A stretch of DNA of 64,000 nucleotides from Manis javanica (taxonomy: Eukaryota > Chordata > Mammalia > Pholidota > Manidae), in contig NC_133169.1 of the NCBI RefSeq assembly GCF_040802235.1, positions 47,065,034-47,129,033 of the forward strand, in the 5' to 3' direction. The notes beneath the pieces are model-generated. The model was not told the DNA's origin and made no database searches. It saw nothing but the letters and a program-made list of their open reading frames with translations. This document shows, piece after piece, positions 25,263 through 37,015 of the stretch (its first letter is position 1; the number at the start of each line of letters is the position of its first letter). Position numbers and translations under genes: made by a program.

Positions 25263-27664
25263 AGGTCCTGCTTCCCTCGTCCCTCACATGCAAGAAGGGC
25301 TTCAAAAGAGAATTCTGGCCCCTGCTGGGCTGACCTTCCTGACTGTTGAGGGGAGATGAGGAAATGATGGAGGAGGACTCAGAGGAACCTAACACCTAAG
25401 GTCTGAGATCAGCAGCCATGCTTTCAATTTTCTATATGGCTGATGGTGTGCCACTATAAGAAAAGTAAAAGAAATATGCTGGTTGCATCTGATACCCACC
25501 CTTCAAAATGGCATCCTGGATGAGCCACCAATGCTGTTACTGGCAGAGATGCTGTTTCTTCCCAGGATCATGTCTCGGAGGTGGCAAAGAATGAAGCCTG
25601 TGGACAAGATGAAGAGTGCAGAAGAAAGGAAAGCTAACACTTTCAGGAGTGGCTCCAAGGAGGGATGCTGCTGGGGATGCACGGTTAAAGGTTTATAAGC
25701 TGAAACATGGATTGAATCTTGTGAGTGGCAGGAGTTGCTGCTAGGGGCTGTTGTTATGGCCAAGCTGGGATCAAAGGAAAGAAAACCTTTCTCTTTTCCT
25801 CAGGCTGATTTTCCCAGATGTCCAGGATGAGGCATGTTTGCTGAGAATTTAGTTCTCAGAAGAGACCCTAGTTCTCTTCTGCCTGTGTCTTACCGGAACC
25901 TTGAGCTCTACCTGCCTGTGTCTGACTTACACCTGCCTTAATTACATCAGGATTCAGGTCACAAAGAAGTGGGCAGGATTAAGTATTTTCATCAGGGGAT
26001 AGAGAATGACCCAAAGGCATCAACGAAAGGCTGCAATGGGAGGCACAGGTGTTTCCAGGATCCATAGAAGCTGAAGTTGCAGGGGGATGACCACTGTGAG
26101 ACATGGGCTGCAAGTGGAGGGACTCAGCCACCTCCAGCACAGATGGTGCTGAGACAGTCAATACTCAGACCTCAGTCTGTTCCTACCTGCTGGTCATCTG
26201 CTGGGGTCTCTCAGTGGTCAAACCATCCAGAAGGCAGAGGGACAAGTAGAAGAGAAGGAGGAGCTTTCCCTTCTCAGATGGTGGGGGATAAATTAGTCAA
26301 GTATTACATAGCATGAGAATTAACACTTTGTAGCAAAATTTAAAATCCTTTATCCTTTGAACCAATAATACCCTTCTGGGACTCTGTTCTACAGAAGTAA
26401 TCATATATGTGATAGACACACCTGTTCTAGACACTCATCTTTCAAATAATACTTATCAACTCTTAAATACAGTACCACTAAGTTCATCAATAGCCCATTT
26501 ATTTAAAAATCGCTGACATATCCACCCCTATAGATTATGACCCAGTCTTCAAGCATCAAATTGGTAAGACACCAAAACTAGCATGGTGAGTGGAAAAAGC
26601 ATGTTGTAGTCCTATGCTTTATTTTCTTTTTTAAAAAGAAGTTTGAATTACATAATTCAGTGTTCCTAGACATAACAGTAGAGGCTTATGCTTTCTAAAC
26701 TCAGCATCTAACAGGTGCAGAAATAATTTGTTTACAAATAATAATCTAAGAGGGGGAAGAGGCAATTACAACTATTTTAAATGCCAATTGAACCTTTCTA
26801 GTTAAGTTAAATAAGCCTTATTTTTAGCAAATCCCAAGGAAATGGTTTTGATTATTATATTTCTTCAAGTTTTACCTTTCAAACACATTGAAGAAAACAG
26901 AAAATTTATGAAAAATGTTGTCAAGCTTCTCCACCTAATCTGTGTTGTTTAATTCTACAATTTGGATAAAGAATTTCAATCACAGTCTTTAATGTGGTCT
27001 GGAGAGTATATAAACCTGACATCTTGTTACCATGTTATTGAAGGATCAATTAGTCCAAAATGTGGTAGTATCACTGTCATAAAAACATGGATAAGTAAGA
27101 AGCTTGAAAGTGTGCACTACTTCAGTGCACAGCTAGTAATTTAGCACTGTAAGTACAAGCGATTGAGTGCCTAGAGTGCTTATTTTTCAGATTTTAACTC
27201 TACAGATAAGAAATTTCCAGCAACAATCATTCCTCCCTAAGAATTCTAAGTATTAGATTCTATATATAATTTTTCAAATATCTTCCATCCACATAGTTCA
27301 CGTATATTTTTATTATTACAGATAATGAAAAAAATGAGAAAATAAAGAGCAGTAGGAAATGAAAAGCCATTGGGACATTTATGTTTCCTGCTTGGTCAAC
27401 CATCTGTCCTTTGTACTTCATATTTTCTCTAGATCTTGTCTCTGAGGGAGTTCCCCATTCCCCACCCTTCTCTACTCATCTGACAGTAACATCCAGTCCT
27501 GAATCACTATTGTTTCCCAGGCACTGCTATCATACCACTTCTTTGATAATACTCTTAGATCACAGACGGAACTGAGACGCCATTGTGACCTGTACAGTTT
27601 CCATATGAGCATATAGTGATAGCATATATTTTATAATACTTATTTGCATAATGTAAAACTGCAA
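25263..27664. other. Spacer with no recognised gene
   Basis: The sequence starts at the breakpoint inside the PSMD12 retrocopy and runs to the 5' end of L1-B. The first 1.1 kb is moderately G+C-rich without a recognisable family; the rest is AT-rich. Open frames are below 90 residues and show no domain. Confidence 0.5.
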
Positions 27665-28452
27665 CTAAAAGGCAAAGCCAAGATGGCGACATGAGTAGAG
27701 CAGTGGAAATCTCCTCCCAAAACCACATTTATTTTGAAAATACAACAAAGACAACTCTTCCTAAAAGAGAGAACAGAAAACACAGGACAACATCCAGACC
27801 ACATCCACACCTGCCAGAACCCAGCGCCTCATGAAGGGGGTAAGATACAAACCCCGGCCCAGAAGGACCCGAGTGCCTCTCACCCCAGCTCTGGGTGGGA
27901 GGAGAGGAGTCGGAGCAGGGAGGGAGAGGGACCCCAGGAATGCTAAATAGCCAGCCTTGGCCATCCACACCAGAGCGCAGACACAGTGCATGCATGGGGT
28001 CCTGGATACTAGGGAAACAGGATACTAAGACCTGTGAGCAGGTCCCCACTGCTGGCGACCTGGGGACAAAGGAAAGGGAGTGCTTTTTGGAAGTCTTAAA
28101 AAGACAGGGACCCCACTGCCAGATGGAAGTGTCCTGGGATGATTACTCCAGCAGCAGGGACTCTGGGGAACTCTGGGCACTATAATTCCCTGGGCAGCAG
28201 GGAGCACGGAGGCCCCTCACAGAGATAGTTTCCTGGCCAATTCCCCTACTATGCAGCTCCGCCATATCAGAGCAGCAGCGCGAGGCAGGCCACAACCATG
28301 GCAACAGCAGAGATAAACTCCATTGTGGCCGGGCAAGAATCAGAAGCCCTGTCGGTGCACAGTTGCTCAGCACATGCCACTAGAGGTCGCTGTTCTCCCA
28401 GGAGAGAAAGGTCAGAAACCAACAAGAAGGGACATTCTTCAAGCCATCACTC

Positions 28453-29316
28453 ATGCCGGCTCTGCAAACTATTTCTATCTCCATGAAAAGGCAAAATATC
28501 AGGCAGACTAAGATAACAGAGAAAACACCTGAGAAGGAGAGAGACCTAACCAGACTTTCTGAAAAAGAATTCAAAATAAAAATCATAAACATGCTGATGG
28601 AGATGCAGAGAAATATTCAAGAGCTAAGGGATGAAGTCTGGAGGGAGATTACAGACATTGGGAAGGAGATTACAGAAGTGAAACAAACTCTGGAAGGATT
28701 TATAAGCAGAATGGATAAGATGCAAGAGGCCATTGATGGAATAGAAACCAGAGAACAGGAACACATAGAAGCCGACACAGAGAGAGATAAAAGGATCTCC
28801 AGGAATGAAACAATATTAAGAGAACTGTGTGACCACTCCAAAAGGAACAACATCCATATTATAGGGGTACCAGAAGAAGAAGAGAGAGAAAAAGGGATAG
28901 AAAGTGTCTTTGAAGAAATAATTGCTGAAAATTTCCCCAAACTGGGGGAGGAAATAATCGAACAGACCATGGAAATACACAGAACTCCCAAAAGAAAGGA
29001 CCCAAGGAGGACAACACCAAGACACATAGTAATTAAAATGGCAAAGATCAAGGACAAGGAAAGAGTTTTAAAGGCAGCTAGAGAGAAAAAGGTCACCTAT
29101 AAAAGAAAACCCATCAGGCTAACATCAGACTTCTCAACAGAAACCCTACAGGCCAGAAGCAAATGGCATGATTTATTTAATGCAATGAAACAGAAGGGCC
29201 TTGAACCAAGGATACGGTATCCAGCACGACTCTCATTTAAATATGATGGCGGGATTAAACAATACCCAGACAAGCAAAAGTTGAGGGAACTTGCCTCCCA
29301 CAAACCACCACGATAG
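28453..29316 (+). CDS. L1-B ORF1 RNA-binding protein (open)
   Basis: The 287-residue frame encodes the L1 ORF1 protein, a trimeric nucleic-acid chaperone that coats L1 RNA. In order: a basic N terminus (the Met at residue 11, MKRQNIR, is another possible start), a long charged coiled coil (about residues 35-125, heptad-like I/L/M spacing), an RRM-like domain opening with NNIHIIGVPEEEE (about 130), and the C-terminal domain with TPRHIVIKM, VLKAAREK, PIRLTSDFSTETLQAR and YPARLSFKYDGGIK. The length is below human ORF1p (338 residues), mainly in the N-terminal part. It is open throughout, unlike the ORF1 of L1-A. Because ORF2 is broken and the 3' end is missing, the element cannot move by itself; whether ORF1 is still expressed is unknown. 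Confidence 0.88.
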   Translation: MPALQTISISMKRQNIRQTKITEKTPEKERDLTRLSEKEFKIKIINMLMEMQRNIQELRDEVWREITDIGKEITEVKQTLEGFISRMDKMQEAIDGIETREQEHIEADTERDKRISRNETILRELCDHSKRNNIHIIGVPEEEEREKGIESVFEEIIAENFPKLGEEIIEQTMEIHRTPKRKDPRRTTPRHIVIKMAKIKDKERVLKAAREKKVTYKRKPIRLTSDFSTETLQARSKWHDLFNAMKQKGLEPRIRYPARLSFKYDGGIKQYPDKQKLRELASHKPPR

Positions 29317-29655
29317 GGTATTTTAGAGGGACTGTTCTAGACAGAAGCACTCCTAAGACTAAACACATGTCACCAGAGAAAATAAAATCACAGCAAAGAA
29401 AGCAGACCAATCAAATACTAACTAAAGGCAAAAAATAAAATCAACTACCCACTAAAAGCAGTTAAAGGAAACATGAAAGAGCACAGAATAAAACAACCAA
29501 CATATAAAGAATAAGGGAGGAGAAATAAGACGGGGGAGAAGAAAAGAATCTCCAGACAGTGTATATAACAGCTCAATAAGCGAGCTAAGTTAGGCAGTAA
29601 GATACTAAAGAAGCTAACATTGAACCTTTGGTAACCACGAAACAAAAGCCTGCAA

Positions 29656-32600
29656 TGGCAATAAGTACATATGTTTCAATAGTCACCCTAAATGTAAATG
29701 GATTGAATGCACCAATCAAAAGACACAGAGTAATAGAATGGATAAAAAAGCAAGACCCATCCATATGCTGCTTACAAGAAACTCACCACAAACCCAATGA
29801 CATGCACAGACTAAAAGTCAAGGGATGGAAAAACATATTTCAGGCAAGCAACAGAGAGAAGAAAGCAGGGGTTGCAGTACTAGTATCAGACAAAATAGAC
29901 TTCAAAACAAAGAAAGTAACAAGAGATAAAGAAGGACATTACGTAATGATAAAGGGCTCAGTCCAACAAGAGGCTATAACCATTCTAAATATACATTCAC
30001 CCAACACAGGAGCACGAGCATATGTGAAACAAATACTAACAGAACAAAAGGGGGAAATAGACTGCAATGCATTCATTTCAGGAGACTTCAACATGCCTCT
30101 CACCCCGAAGGATAGATACACTGGGCAGAAAGTAAGTAAGGACATGGAGGCACTGAACAACACACTAGAACAGATGAACCCAGTAGACATCTATAGAACT
30201 CTACATCCAAAAGCAACAAGATGTACATTCTTTTCAAGTGCTCATGGAACATTCTCCAGAAAAGACCACATACTAGTTCACAAAAGAGCCTCAGTAAATT
30301 CCAAAGGATGGAAATTTTACCAGCCAACTTTTCACACCACACAGATATAAAACTAGAAATAAATTCTACAAAGAATACAAAAAGGCTCACAAATACATGG
30401 AGGCTTAACAAAGTGCTCCTAAATAATCAATGGATCAATGAACAAACCAAAACAGAGAGCAAGGAATATATAGAAACAAATAACAACAATACAAAGCCGC
30501 AACTTCTGCAGGATGCAGCAAAAGCAGTCTTAAGAGGAAAGTATATAGCGATCCAGGCACACTTGAAGAAGGAAGAACAATCCCAAATGAATAGTCTAAC
30601 ATAACAACTATAAAAACTGGAAAAAGTAGAACAAATGAGGCCTAAAGTCAGCAGAAGGAGGGACATAATAAAGATCAGAGAAGAAATAAACAAAATTGAG
30701 AAGAATAAAACAATAGCAAAAATCAATGAAACCAAGAGCTGGTTCTTTGAGAAAATAAACAAAATAGATAAGCCTCTAGACAAACTTATTAAGAGAAAAA
30801 CAGAATCAACACACATCAACAGAATCAGAAATGAGAATAGAAAAATCATGACTGACTCCACAGAAATACAAAGAATTATTAAAGACTACTATGAAAACCT
30901 ATATGCTAACAAGCTGGAAAAGCGAGAAGAAATGGACAACTTCCTAGAAAAACACAACCTTCCAAGACTGACCAAGGAAGAAACACAAAAGTTAAACAAA
31001 CCAATTATGAGCAAAGAAATTGAAATGGTAATCAAAAAACTATCCAAAAAACAAAACCCCGGGGCCGGACGGATTTACCTCGGAATTTTATCAGACACAC
31101 AGAGAAGACATAATACCCATTCTCCTTAAACTGTTCCAAAAAAATAGAAGAGGAGGGAACACTCCCAAACTCATTCTATGAAGCCAACATCACCCTAATA
31201 CCAAAACCAGGCAAAGACCCCACCAAAAAAGAAAATTACAGACCAATATCCCTGAAGAACGTAGATGCAAAAATACTCAATAAAATATTAGCAAACAGAA
31301 TTCAACAGCATATAAAAAGGATCATACACCATGACCAAGTGGGATTCATCCCAGGATGGTACAACATTCGAAAATCCATCAACATCATCCACCACATCAA
31401 CAAAAAGAAGGACAAAAATCACATGATCATCTCCATAGACGCTGAAAAAGCATTTGACAAAATTCAACATCCATTCATGATAAAAACTCTCAGCAAAATG
31501 GGAATAGAGGGCAAGTACCTCAACATAATAAAGGCCATATATGATAAACCCACAGCCTGCAGTATACTGAACAGCGAGAAGCTGAAAGCATTTCTTCTGA
31601 GATCATTAACCAGACAGGGATGCCCACTCTCCCCACTGTTATTTAACATAGTACTAGAGGTCCTATCCGCAGCAATCAGACAAAACAAAGAAATACAAGG
31701 AACCCAGATTGGTAAAGAGGAAGTTAAACTGTCACTATTTGCAGATGATATGATACTGTACATAAAAAACCCTAGAGACTCCACCCCAATACTACTAGAA
31801 CTGATATCAGAATACAGCAAAGTTGCAGGACATAAAATTTACACACAGAAATCTGTAGCTTTCCTATACACTAACAATGAACCAATAGAAAGAGAAATCA
31901 GGAAAACAATTCCATTCACAATTGCATCAAAAAGAATAAAATACCTAGGAATAAACCTAACCAAAGAAGTGAAAGACTTATACTCTGAAAACTACAAGTC
32001 ACTCTTAAGAGAAATTAAAGGGGGCACTAACAAATGGAAACTCATCCCATGCTCATGGCTAGGAAGAATTAATATTGTCAAAATGCGCATCCTGCCCAAA
32101 GCAATATACAGATTTGATGCAATCCCTATGAAATTACCAGCAACATTCATTAATGAATTGGAACAAATAATTCAAAAATTCATATGGAAACACCAAAGAC
32201 CCCGAATAGCCAAAGCAATCCTGAAAAAGAAGAATAAAGTAGGGGGGATCTCACTCCCCAACTTCAAGCTCTACTACAAAGACATACTAATCAAGACAAT
32301 TTGTTACTGGCACAAGAACAGAACCACAGACCAGTGGAACAGACTAGAGACTCCAGACATTAACCCAGACATATGTGGTCAATTAATATTTGATAAAGGA
32401 GCCATGGACATACAATGGCAAAATGACAGTCTATTCAACAGATGGTGCTGGCAAAACTGGACAGCTACATGTAGGAGAATGAAACTGGACCATTGTCTAA
32501 CCCATATACAAAGGTAAACTCAAAATGGATCAAAGACCTGAATGTAAGTCATGAAACCATTAAACTCTTGGAAAAAAACATAGGCAAAAGCCTCGTAGAC

Positions 32601-32957
32601 ATAAACATGAGTGACCTCTTCTTGAACATATCTCCCTGGGCAAGGAAAACAACAGCAAAAATGAGCAAGTGGGACTATATTAAGCTGAAAAGTTTCTGTA
32701 CAGCGAAAGATACCATCAATAGAACAAAAAAAGTACCCTACAGTATGGGAGAATATATTTGAAAATGACAGATCCGATAAATGCTTGATGTCCAGAATAT
32801 ATAAACAGCTCACATACCTCAACAAACAAAAAACAAATAACCCAATTAAGAAATGGACAGAGGAACTGAACAGACAGTTCTCTAAAAAAGAAAAACAGAT
32901 GGCCAACAGACACATGAAATGATGCTCCACATCGCTAATTATCAGAGAAATGCAAAT
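29656..32957 (+). pseudogene. L1-B ORF2 endonuclease/reverse transcriptase, broken
   Basis: The N-terminal apurinic-like endonuclease is readable in one frame to 30,350 (TLNVNGLNAPIKRHR, LQETHHKPND, SGDFNMPLTP, HGTFSRKDHIL). The frame then shifts; 30,221-30,604 and 30,635-31,129 carry the middle part in another frame with a stop between them, and 31,339-32,517 carries the reverse transcriptase in a third ([39 protein letters not shown] at 31,738-31,749). The last piece (32,493-32,762) is again shifted. So at least three frame changes and one stop separate it from function, and its end is cut off at 32,957. Confidence 0.9.
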
Positions 32958-33180
32958 TCTGCATGGGGTGGGCGCCGCTGCTGAGGTTGCTGCAGACACA
33001 GCTCCCTGTCTGTTTGTGTCCCAGGTGGGCTGCTTGCTGTGGCCTGGTGATGCTGTTCCCCATTTACTGAGGTGCAGCAGAGATTTGTTCAGTGACCCCA
33101 AATTCCCTTCCCTTCCAGTCTCCCTCCACTCACTCAGCAAACAGCTGAAGGTCTCACACGACTGGTCCCTGTGCTAGCCC
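32958..33180 (+). promoter_or_regulatory. Conserved noncoding block about 2.4 kb upstream of OR-C
   Basis: About 220 bases, richer in G+C than the surroundings, are recognisably shared with 49,535-49,745 (minus, upstream of OR-D) and 59,505-59,720 (plus, upstream of OR-E). The shared core includes 'ccaggtgggctgcttgctgtgg' cut at the two ends in OR-E. Equal distance from the ATG in all three copies suggests a distal 5' exon or promoter; this is inference. Confidence 0.4.
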
Positions 33181-35269
33181 TTATTTACTTTTCCACAAGC
33201 AGACTGGCAAACAAGAGTGCTTTGCAACTCAATGGATTATTTTAAAAATTTTCACAAAGCTCAGAATCCACATGCCAAAGTGCATGAGATTTGAAAGAAA
33301 ACTTACATTTTCTATTGCAATGTGTCCAGATTTCTTGGATATTCATATTAAGAAATTGAAATCATTGTCAGTGTTTTCTGCTGCTCTAACACCCTGAATA
33401 AATTCCATTTATTAATAGATTGAATATAGTAATTAACCTTTGGAATTAACACCTTTGGAATTATAAAATATATTTGGCATGTGAAATATCATTGTGAAAT
33501 ACCCCTGCAATATAACCGCCTGTAGACCCTTTCCAGAAAAAGAAGCTCATATTTCCTTCTTGTTAATAAGGATTTTAACTTGCCAGAAATTGAAATTCTT
33601 CAGAGATGTAATCTTCATGAGAAAATACAGATGAAGCTATTACGGACTCTCTTAAAAAAGACCAGATATCTTTTGCATCTATTGTTCATTTTATTTATAT
33701 TGTAGTTATTTTAAAATTACACATTAAGTCATATTTATATAATATTTGTCCCTGAATAGACTGATTGTGACCTCCCTGAGTTTAATGAATTTTAATTTGC
33801 CTTTGATTTATCTTCAGATAAGTCAGAAGTTGCCTGTGACCAGCAACATAGAAAAGCCAACAGTGAATTGGAGACAGAAACATCTCAGTACTGTTCAGCA
33901 TTCCACTCTGTCTGTTTCCATGAAACATTATTTTCTGTGTACATTAAAGCAGTTATCATTTGGGGAAACAAAAGCCTTGCCTGACAAATGGCAGTGACAC
34001 TTTCAGTCCTACTTCGTGTCCCCTGATATTTACAGCAAGTGGTAGAAGCTTTAAGAAGGTAAGTTTGTTTCAACTTGGACAAACATGTACTAGACAGAAA
34101 AAGATGGATTTCTATAAGAAATTCTTCCTAACCATGGTTAAAATTAGAATTATATGAATATATATATATGCTTATATTTAAAGTATACATATTCATAAAT
34201 TAATCATATGTATCTATATACATACATAATATACATAATTCTTATGAATATATAAACAAATTCATACATAAGTTCTCTATGAATACAGAAATTATTAACT
34301 CAAAATTATTAAAAGCATAAGTAGATACAAAAACTGGTAAACTGAGCTAATACATCTTCTATCATCAGACAATAATAGTAAGAGCAGTATCTTAATCAGA
34401 TTCTGCACAATCATTTCTCTATATATTAATTATTTAAAATAGCAGTATGTATGTATATCCACCAGCAACTGTCAGGTTCCACCTATGTCCATTATTTTAG
34501 CTCATTTGTTCCTAACCATGCCTGAGATCATTGTGCTTGTGTGCATTTTATGTAGAGTGGACAGGGGAATAGGGGTGCAGGATAAGCTGGATCCACAGGT
34601 GCAGTACGGCTTCAGAGTCTGGGCTCCTAATGTTGCCCCTAGGATGTCCAAAGGGTTCCTTGGTGAGGCCCACAGGCTACTTCTGAATATACAGCTCAAC
34701 CCACCCTACTTCACTGCTTCAACGTGTGACCCAGTCTCACAGGCACAATGGCTTCAAACATTCATATGGATTATCTCTAACTGTGATTCAGTTACTTGTT
34801 AAGCCTTTTTTAAAATTAAAGTATGAAATTGATACATAACATATTAGTTTCAGGTGTACAATGTACAATGTAATGACTCAGTACTTACATGCACAGTGAA
34901 ATGTAAAATATTTCTAATAGTGAATGAAACTTCAAGAGTTTTTAAGAGCCTTATCAGATATTAAACCAGAGATGTTAGTGAAATTCTGTGTCCTATAACA
35001 AAAACTTTAGAAAGTGATATCCCATCTTTAATAATTCACTTTTTTGTTTGTATATACTCATGACTATGCAAATTTCCATACTGGATTAATGACATATATC
35101 ATGAGGTCATCTCATGATCTTGAACTTTGATAACTTCCAAGTTCCCAATTATTTTGTCCCACAGTTGTGGATTATTAATTTTCTGGCATATTAATAGAAT
35201 TACGGGTAACATGTAACCTCTCAGTCTCCAGGACCATAGGGTTTCCTCCACTTAGCATAACTGGTTTGA

Positions 35270-35291
35270 TACACACACACACACACACACA
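35270..35291 (+). repeat. (AC)n microsatellite before OR-C
   Basis: About eleven AC units lie 86 bases before the OR-C ATG. OR-D has an expanded equivalent (47,447-47,494) and OR-E a short interrupted one (61,802-61,820). Confidence 0.9.
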
Positions 35292-35376
35292 TATGCCCAC
35301 ACTCTAAAGAGTCATTCAGCAGGTGGCATCTCAGGAGTGCTCCATTACTTCTCTCCTTGGTGGGCCAGGTGTAATC

Positions 35377-36341
35377 ATGGAGGACACCACCTGGATGGCC
35401 AACCACTCAGGAAGGTCAGAGTTCATCCTGGTGGGAATCTTCAGTCAGTCCTAACACCCAGCAATCCTTCGTGTGGTCATTTTTGTGGTTTTCCTGATGG
35501 CCTTGTCTGGAAACACCATCCTGATCCTTCTGATATGCTCTGATGCCTGGCTCCACACCCCCATGTACTTTTTCATCAGTCGGTTGTCTCTCATGGATGT
35601 AATGTACATTTCCATCACTGTGCCCAAGATGTTCTTGGACCAGGTTATAGGTGTGAACACCATCTCAGCCCCTGGATGTGGGATGTAGATGTTTCTCTGT
35701 TTGACACTGAATGGATCAGAATGTTTCCTCCTGGCCACCATGACCTATGACGGCTATGCAGTCATCTGCCATCCTCTCCGTTACCCTGTCCTCATGACCG
35801 TAGGGTGTGTCTCCTCTTAGTGTCTGGCTGCTGGTTCTTGGGATCTGTGGATGGCTTCTTTTTCACTCCCATCATCACCATGACCTTCCCCTTCTGCAGA
35901 TCCCAGGAGATCCATCATTTCTTCTGTGAGGTCCCTGCTGTGATAAAGCTCTCCTGCTCAGACACCTCCATGTATGAGACACTCATGTTCCTCTGCTGCG
36001 TCCTCATGCTGCTCATCCCTGTGACCATCATTTCAGGCTCCTATGGTTTCATCCTCCTCACCATCCACAGGATGAACTCAGCAGAGGGCTAGAGGAAGGC
36101 CTTTGCCACCTGCTCCTCCCACATGACTGTGGTCACCCTCTTCTATGGGGCTGCCGTCTACACCTACATGCTCCCCAGCTCCTCCCACACCCCTGAGAAG
36201 GACATGGTGGTGTGTGTCTTGTACACTATACTCACTCCTGTGCTAAACCTTTTGATCTATAGTCTAAGGAATAAGGATGTTATGAGGGCTCTGAAGAAAA
36301 TGCTGAATGTGGGACCTGTCTTTCAAGAAACCATGAAGTAG
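35377..36341 (+). pseudogene. OR-C: broken olfactory receptor, OR2T4-like
   Basis: The ATG is kept ([20 protein letters not shown]) and most of the receptor is readable, but there are three in-frame stops relative to OR-E: TAA for the Q of SQ in the N-terminal part (35,452), TAG after GCGM at the helix 3 start (about 35,686), and TAG for R in SAEGR (about 36,090). A frame change lies in 35,790-35,805, where bases are missing between PVLM and the VC of helix 4. The DRY motif reads DGY. Later parts are well kept: [61 protein letters not shown] in two segments, and [12 protein letters not shown] in helix 7. The C-terminal ...[11 protein letters not shown] nearly matches OR-E, its closest relative in the window along with OR-D. 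Confidence 0.93.
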
Positions 36342-36930
36342 AAAAACTGATATCAATGTATTTTCCATCTCTCTGCACATGACACATTTATAATCTTATA
36401 TCAGCATTACTCTTTATACTTTCATAGCATTGTGTCTCATACAATTTCTACACCTCTTTTTAAGAGTTGCTTCCATGTTATAGAATACTTCAATTTCTAA
36501 CCCTTCTCTATTCAAAATGCATTATACAATCATTAATGTTACATTTATGAGAATTGATAATTGCACTGCTGTAGAAGAATATCTGTATTTTTAGGAATAT
36601 ATAGCAACAATGTGTACAGCAAAAATATCATATGAAACAATGAAATTGATTTAAATGACAGGGGAAGAGAGAGAGAGAAGTGATAAAACAAAGAAGGTAG
36701 AATATAAACAACTTGAGAGTTTTGGTAAAGAGTATGTGGGTGTCATTTTTACCATTCATATCAATAGTGGTTTTCTGTGAAATTATTCTATATAAACAGT
36801 TAACATATCAATCCTCCCTCTTTTTGAGTTTTTATTTATTTTTTCTTTATTTTTTGAGAGGTTTGTGGAAGTTCACTTGCATGAGCTGACATCTGAGCTA
36901 AATTTTAAATTTTTTAATTTATTAATCAAG
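36342..36930 (+). other. 3' flank of OR-C, homologous to that of OR-E
   Basis: No gene is present. The flank aligns loosely with 62,865-63,400 after OR-E (similar order of 'atttataatctta', 'ttgcactgctgtagaa', 'tatataaacagtt' phrases), showing that the duplicated unit extended some 500 bases past the stop codon. Confidence 0.6.
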
Positions 36931-36945
36931 AAAAGATGGCAGGAT

Positions 36946-37000
36946 CTAGTAACCATAATGTTGGCCATGTAATTGTATATAAAAGACAGCAAAATAAAAA
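36946..37000 (+). mobile_element. Tiny 5'-truncated L1 tail with target-site duplication
   Basis: About 55 bases match the very 3' end of L1-A ('tctagtaaccataatg...' to the A-rich tail). It is bounded by aaaagatggcaggat (36,931-36,945) and aaaagaaggcaggat (37,001-37,015), a 15-base duplication with one mismatch, as left by L1 integration. Confidence 0.85.
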
Positions 37001-37015
37001 AAAAGAAGGCAGGAT

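Larger units (their letters stand above)
27665..32957 (+). mobile_element. L1-B: younger LINE-1 lacking its 3' end
   Basis: The element begins at 'gccaagatggcgacatg' (about 27,670) with a G+C-rich 5' untranslated region of about 0.8 kb, then ORF1 (28,453-29,316, open), an inter-ORF spacer and ORF2 (from about 29,656) with endonuclease and reverse transcriptase. It is the same kind of element as L1-A but has fewer breaks, so it is younger. It stops at 32,957, inside the last part of ORF2, in the phrase 'agagaaatgcaaatt'; L1-A continues for about 850 bases past the equivalent point (near 22,254). Loss of the 3' end is unlike normal 5' truncation during insertion and implies a later rearrangement. 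The next base begins the 5' flank duplicated with OR-C. Confidence 0.93.
32958..35376 (+). repeat. Duplicated 5' flank of OR-C
   Basis: From 'ctgcatggggtgggcgcc' to the OR-C start this flank aligns with the 5' flanks of OR-D (47,365-49,745, minus strand) and OR-E (59,505-61,901). Shared stretches include the blocks at 32,958-33,180, 33,830-34,060 and 34,500-34,780 and a CA microsatellite. No protein-coding gene is seen; this is where a 5' untranslated exon would be expected for an OR gene. Confidence 0.8.
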
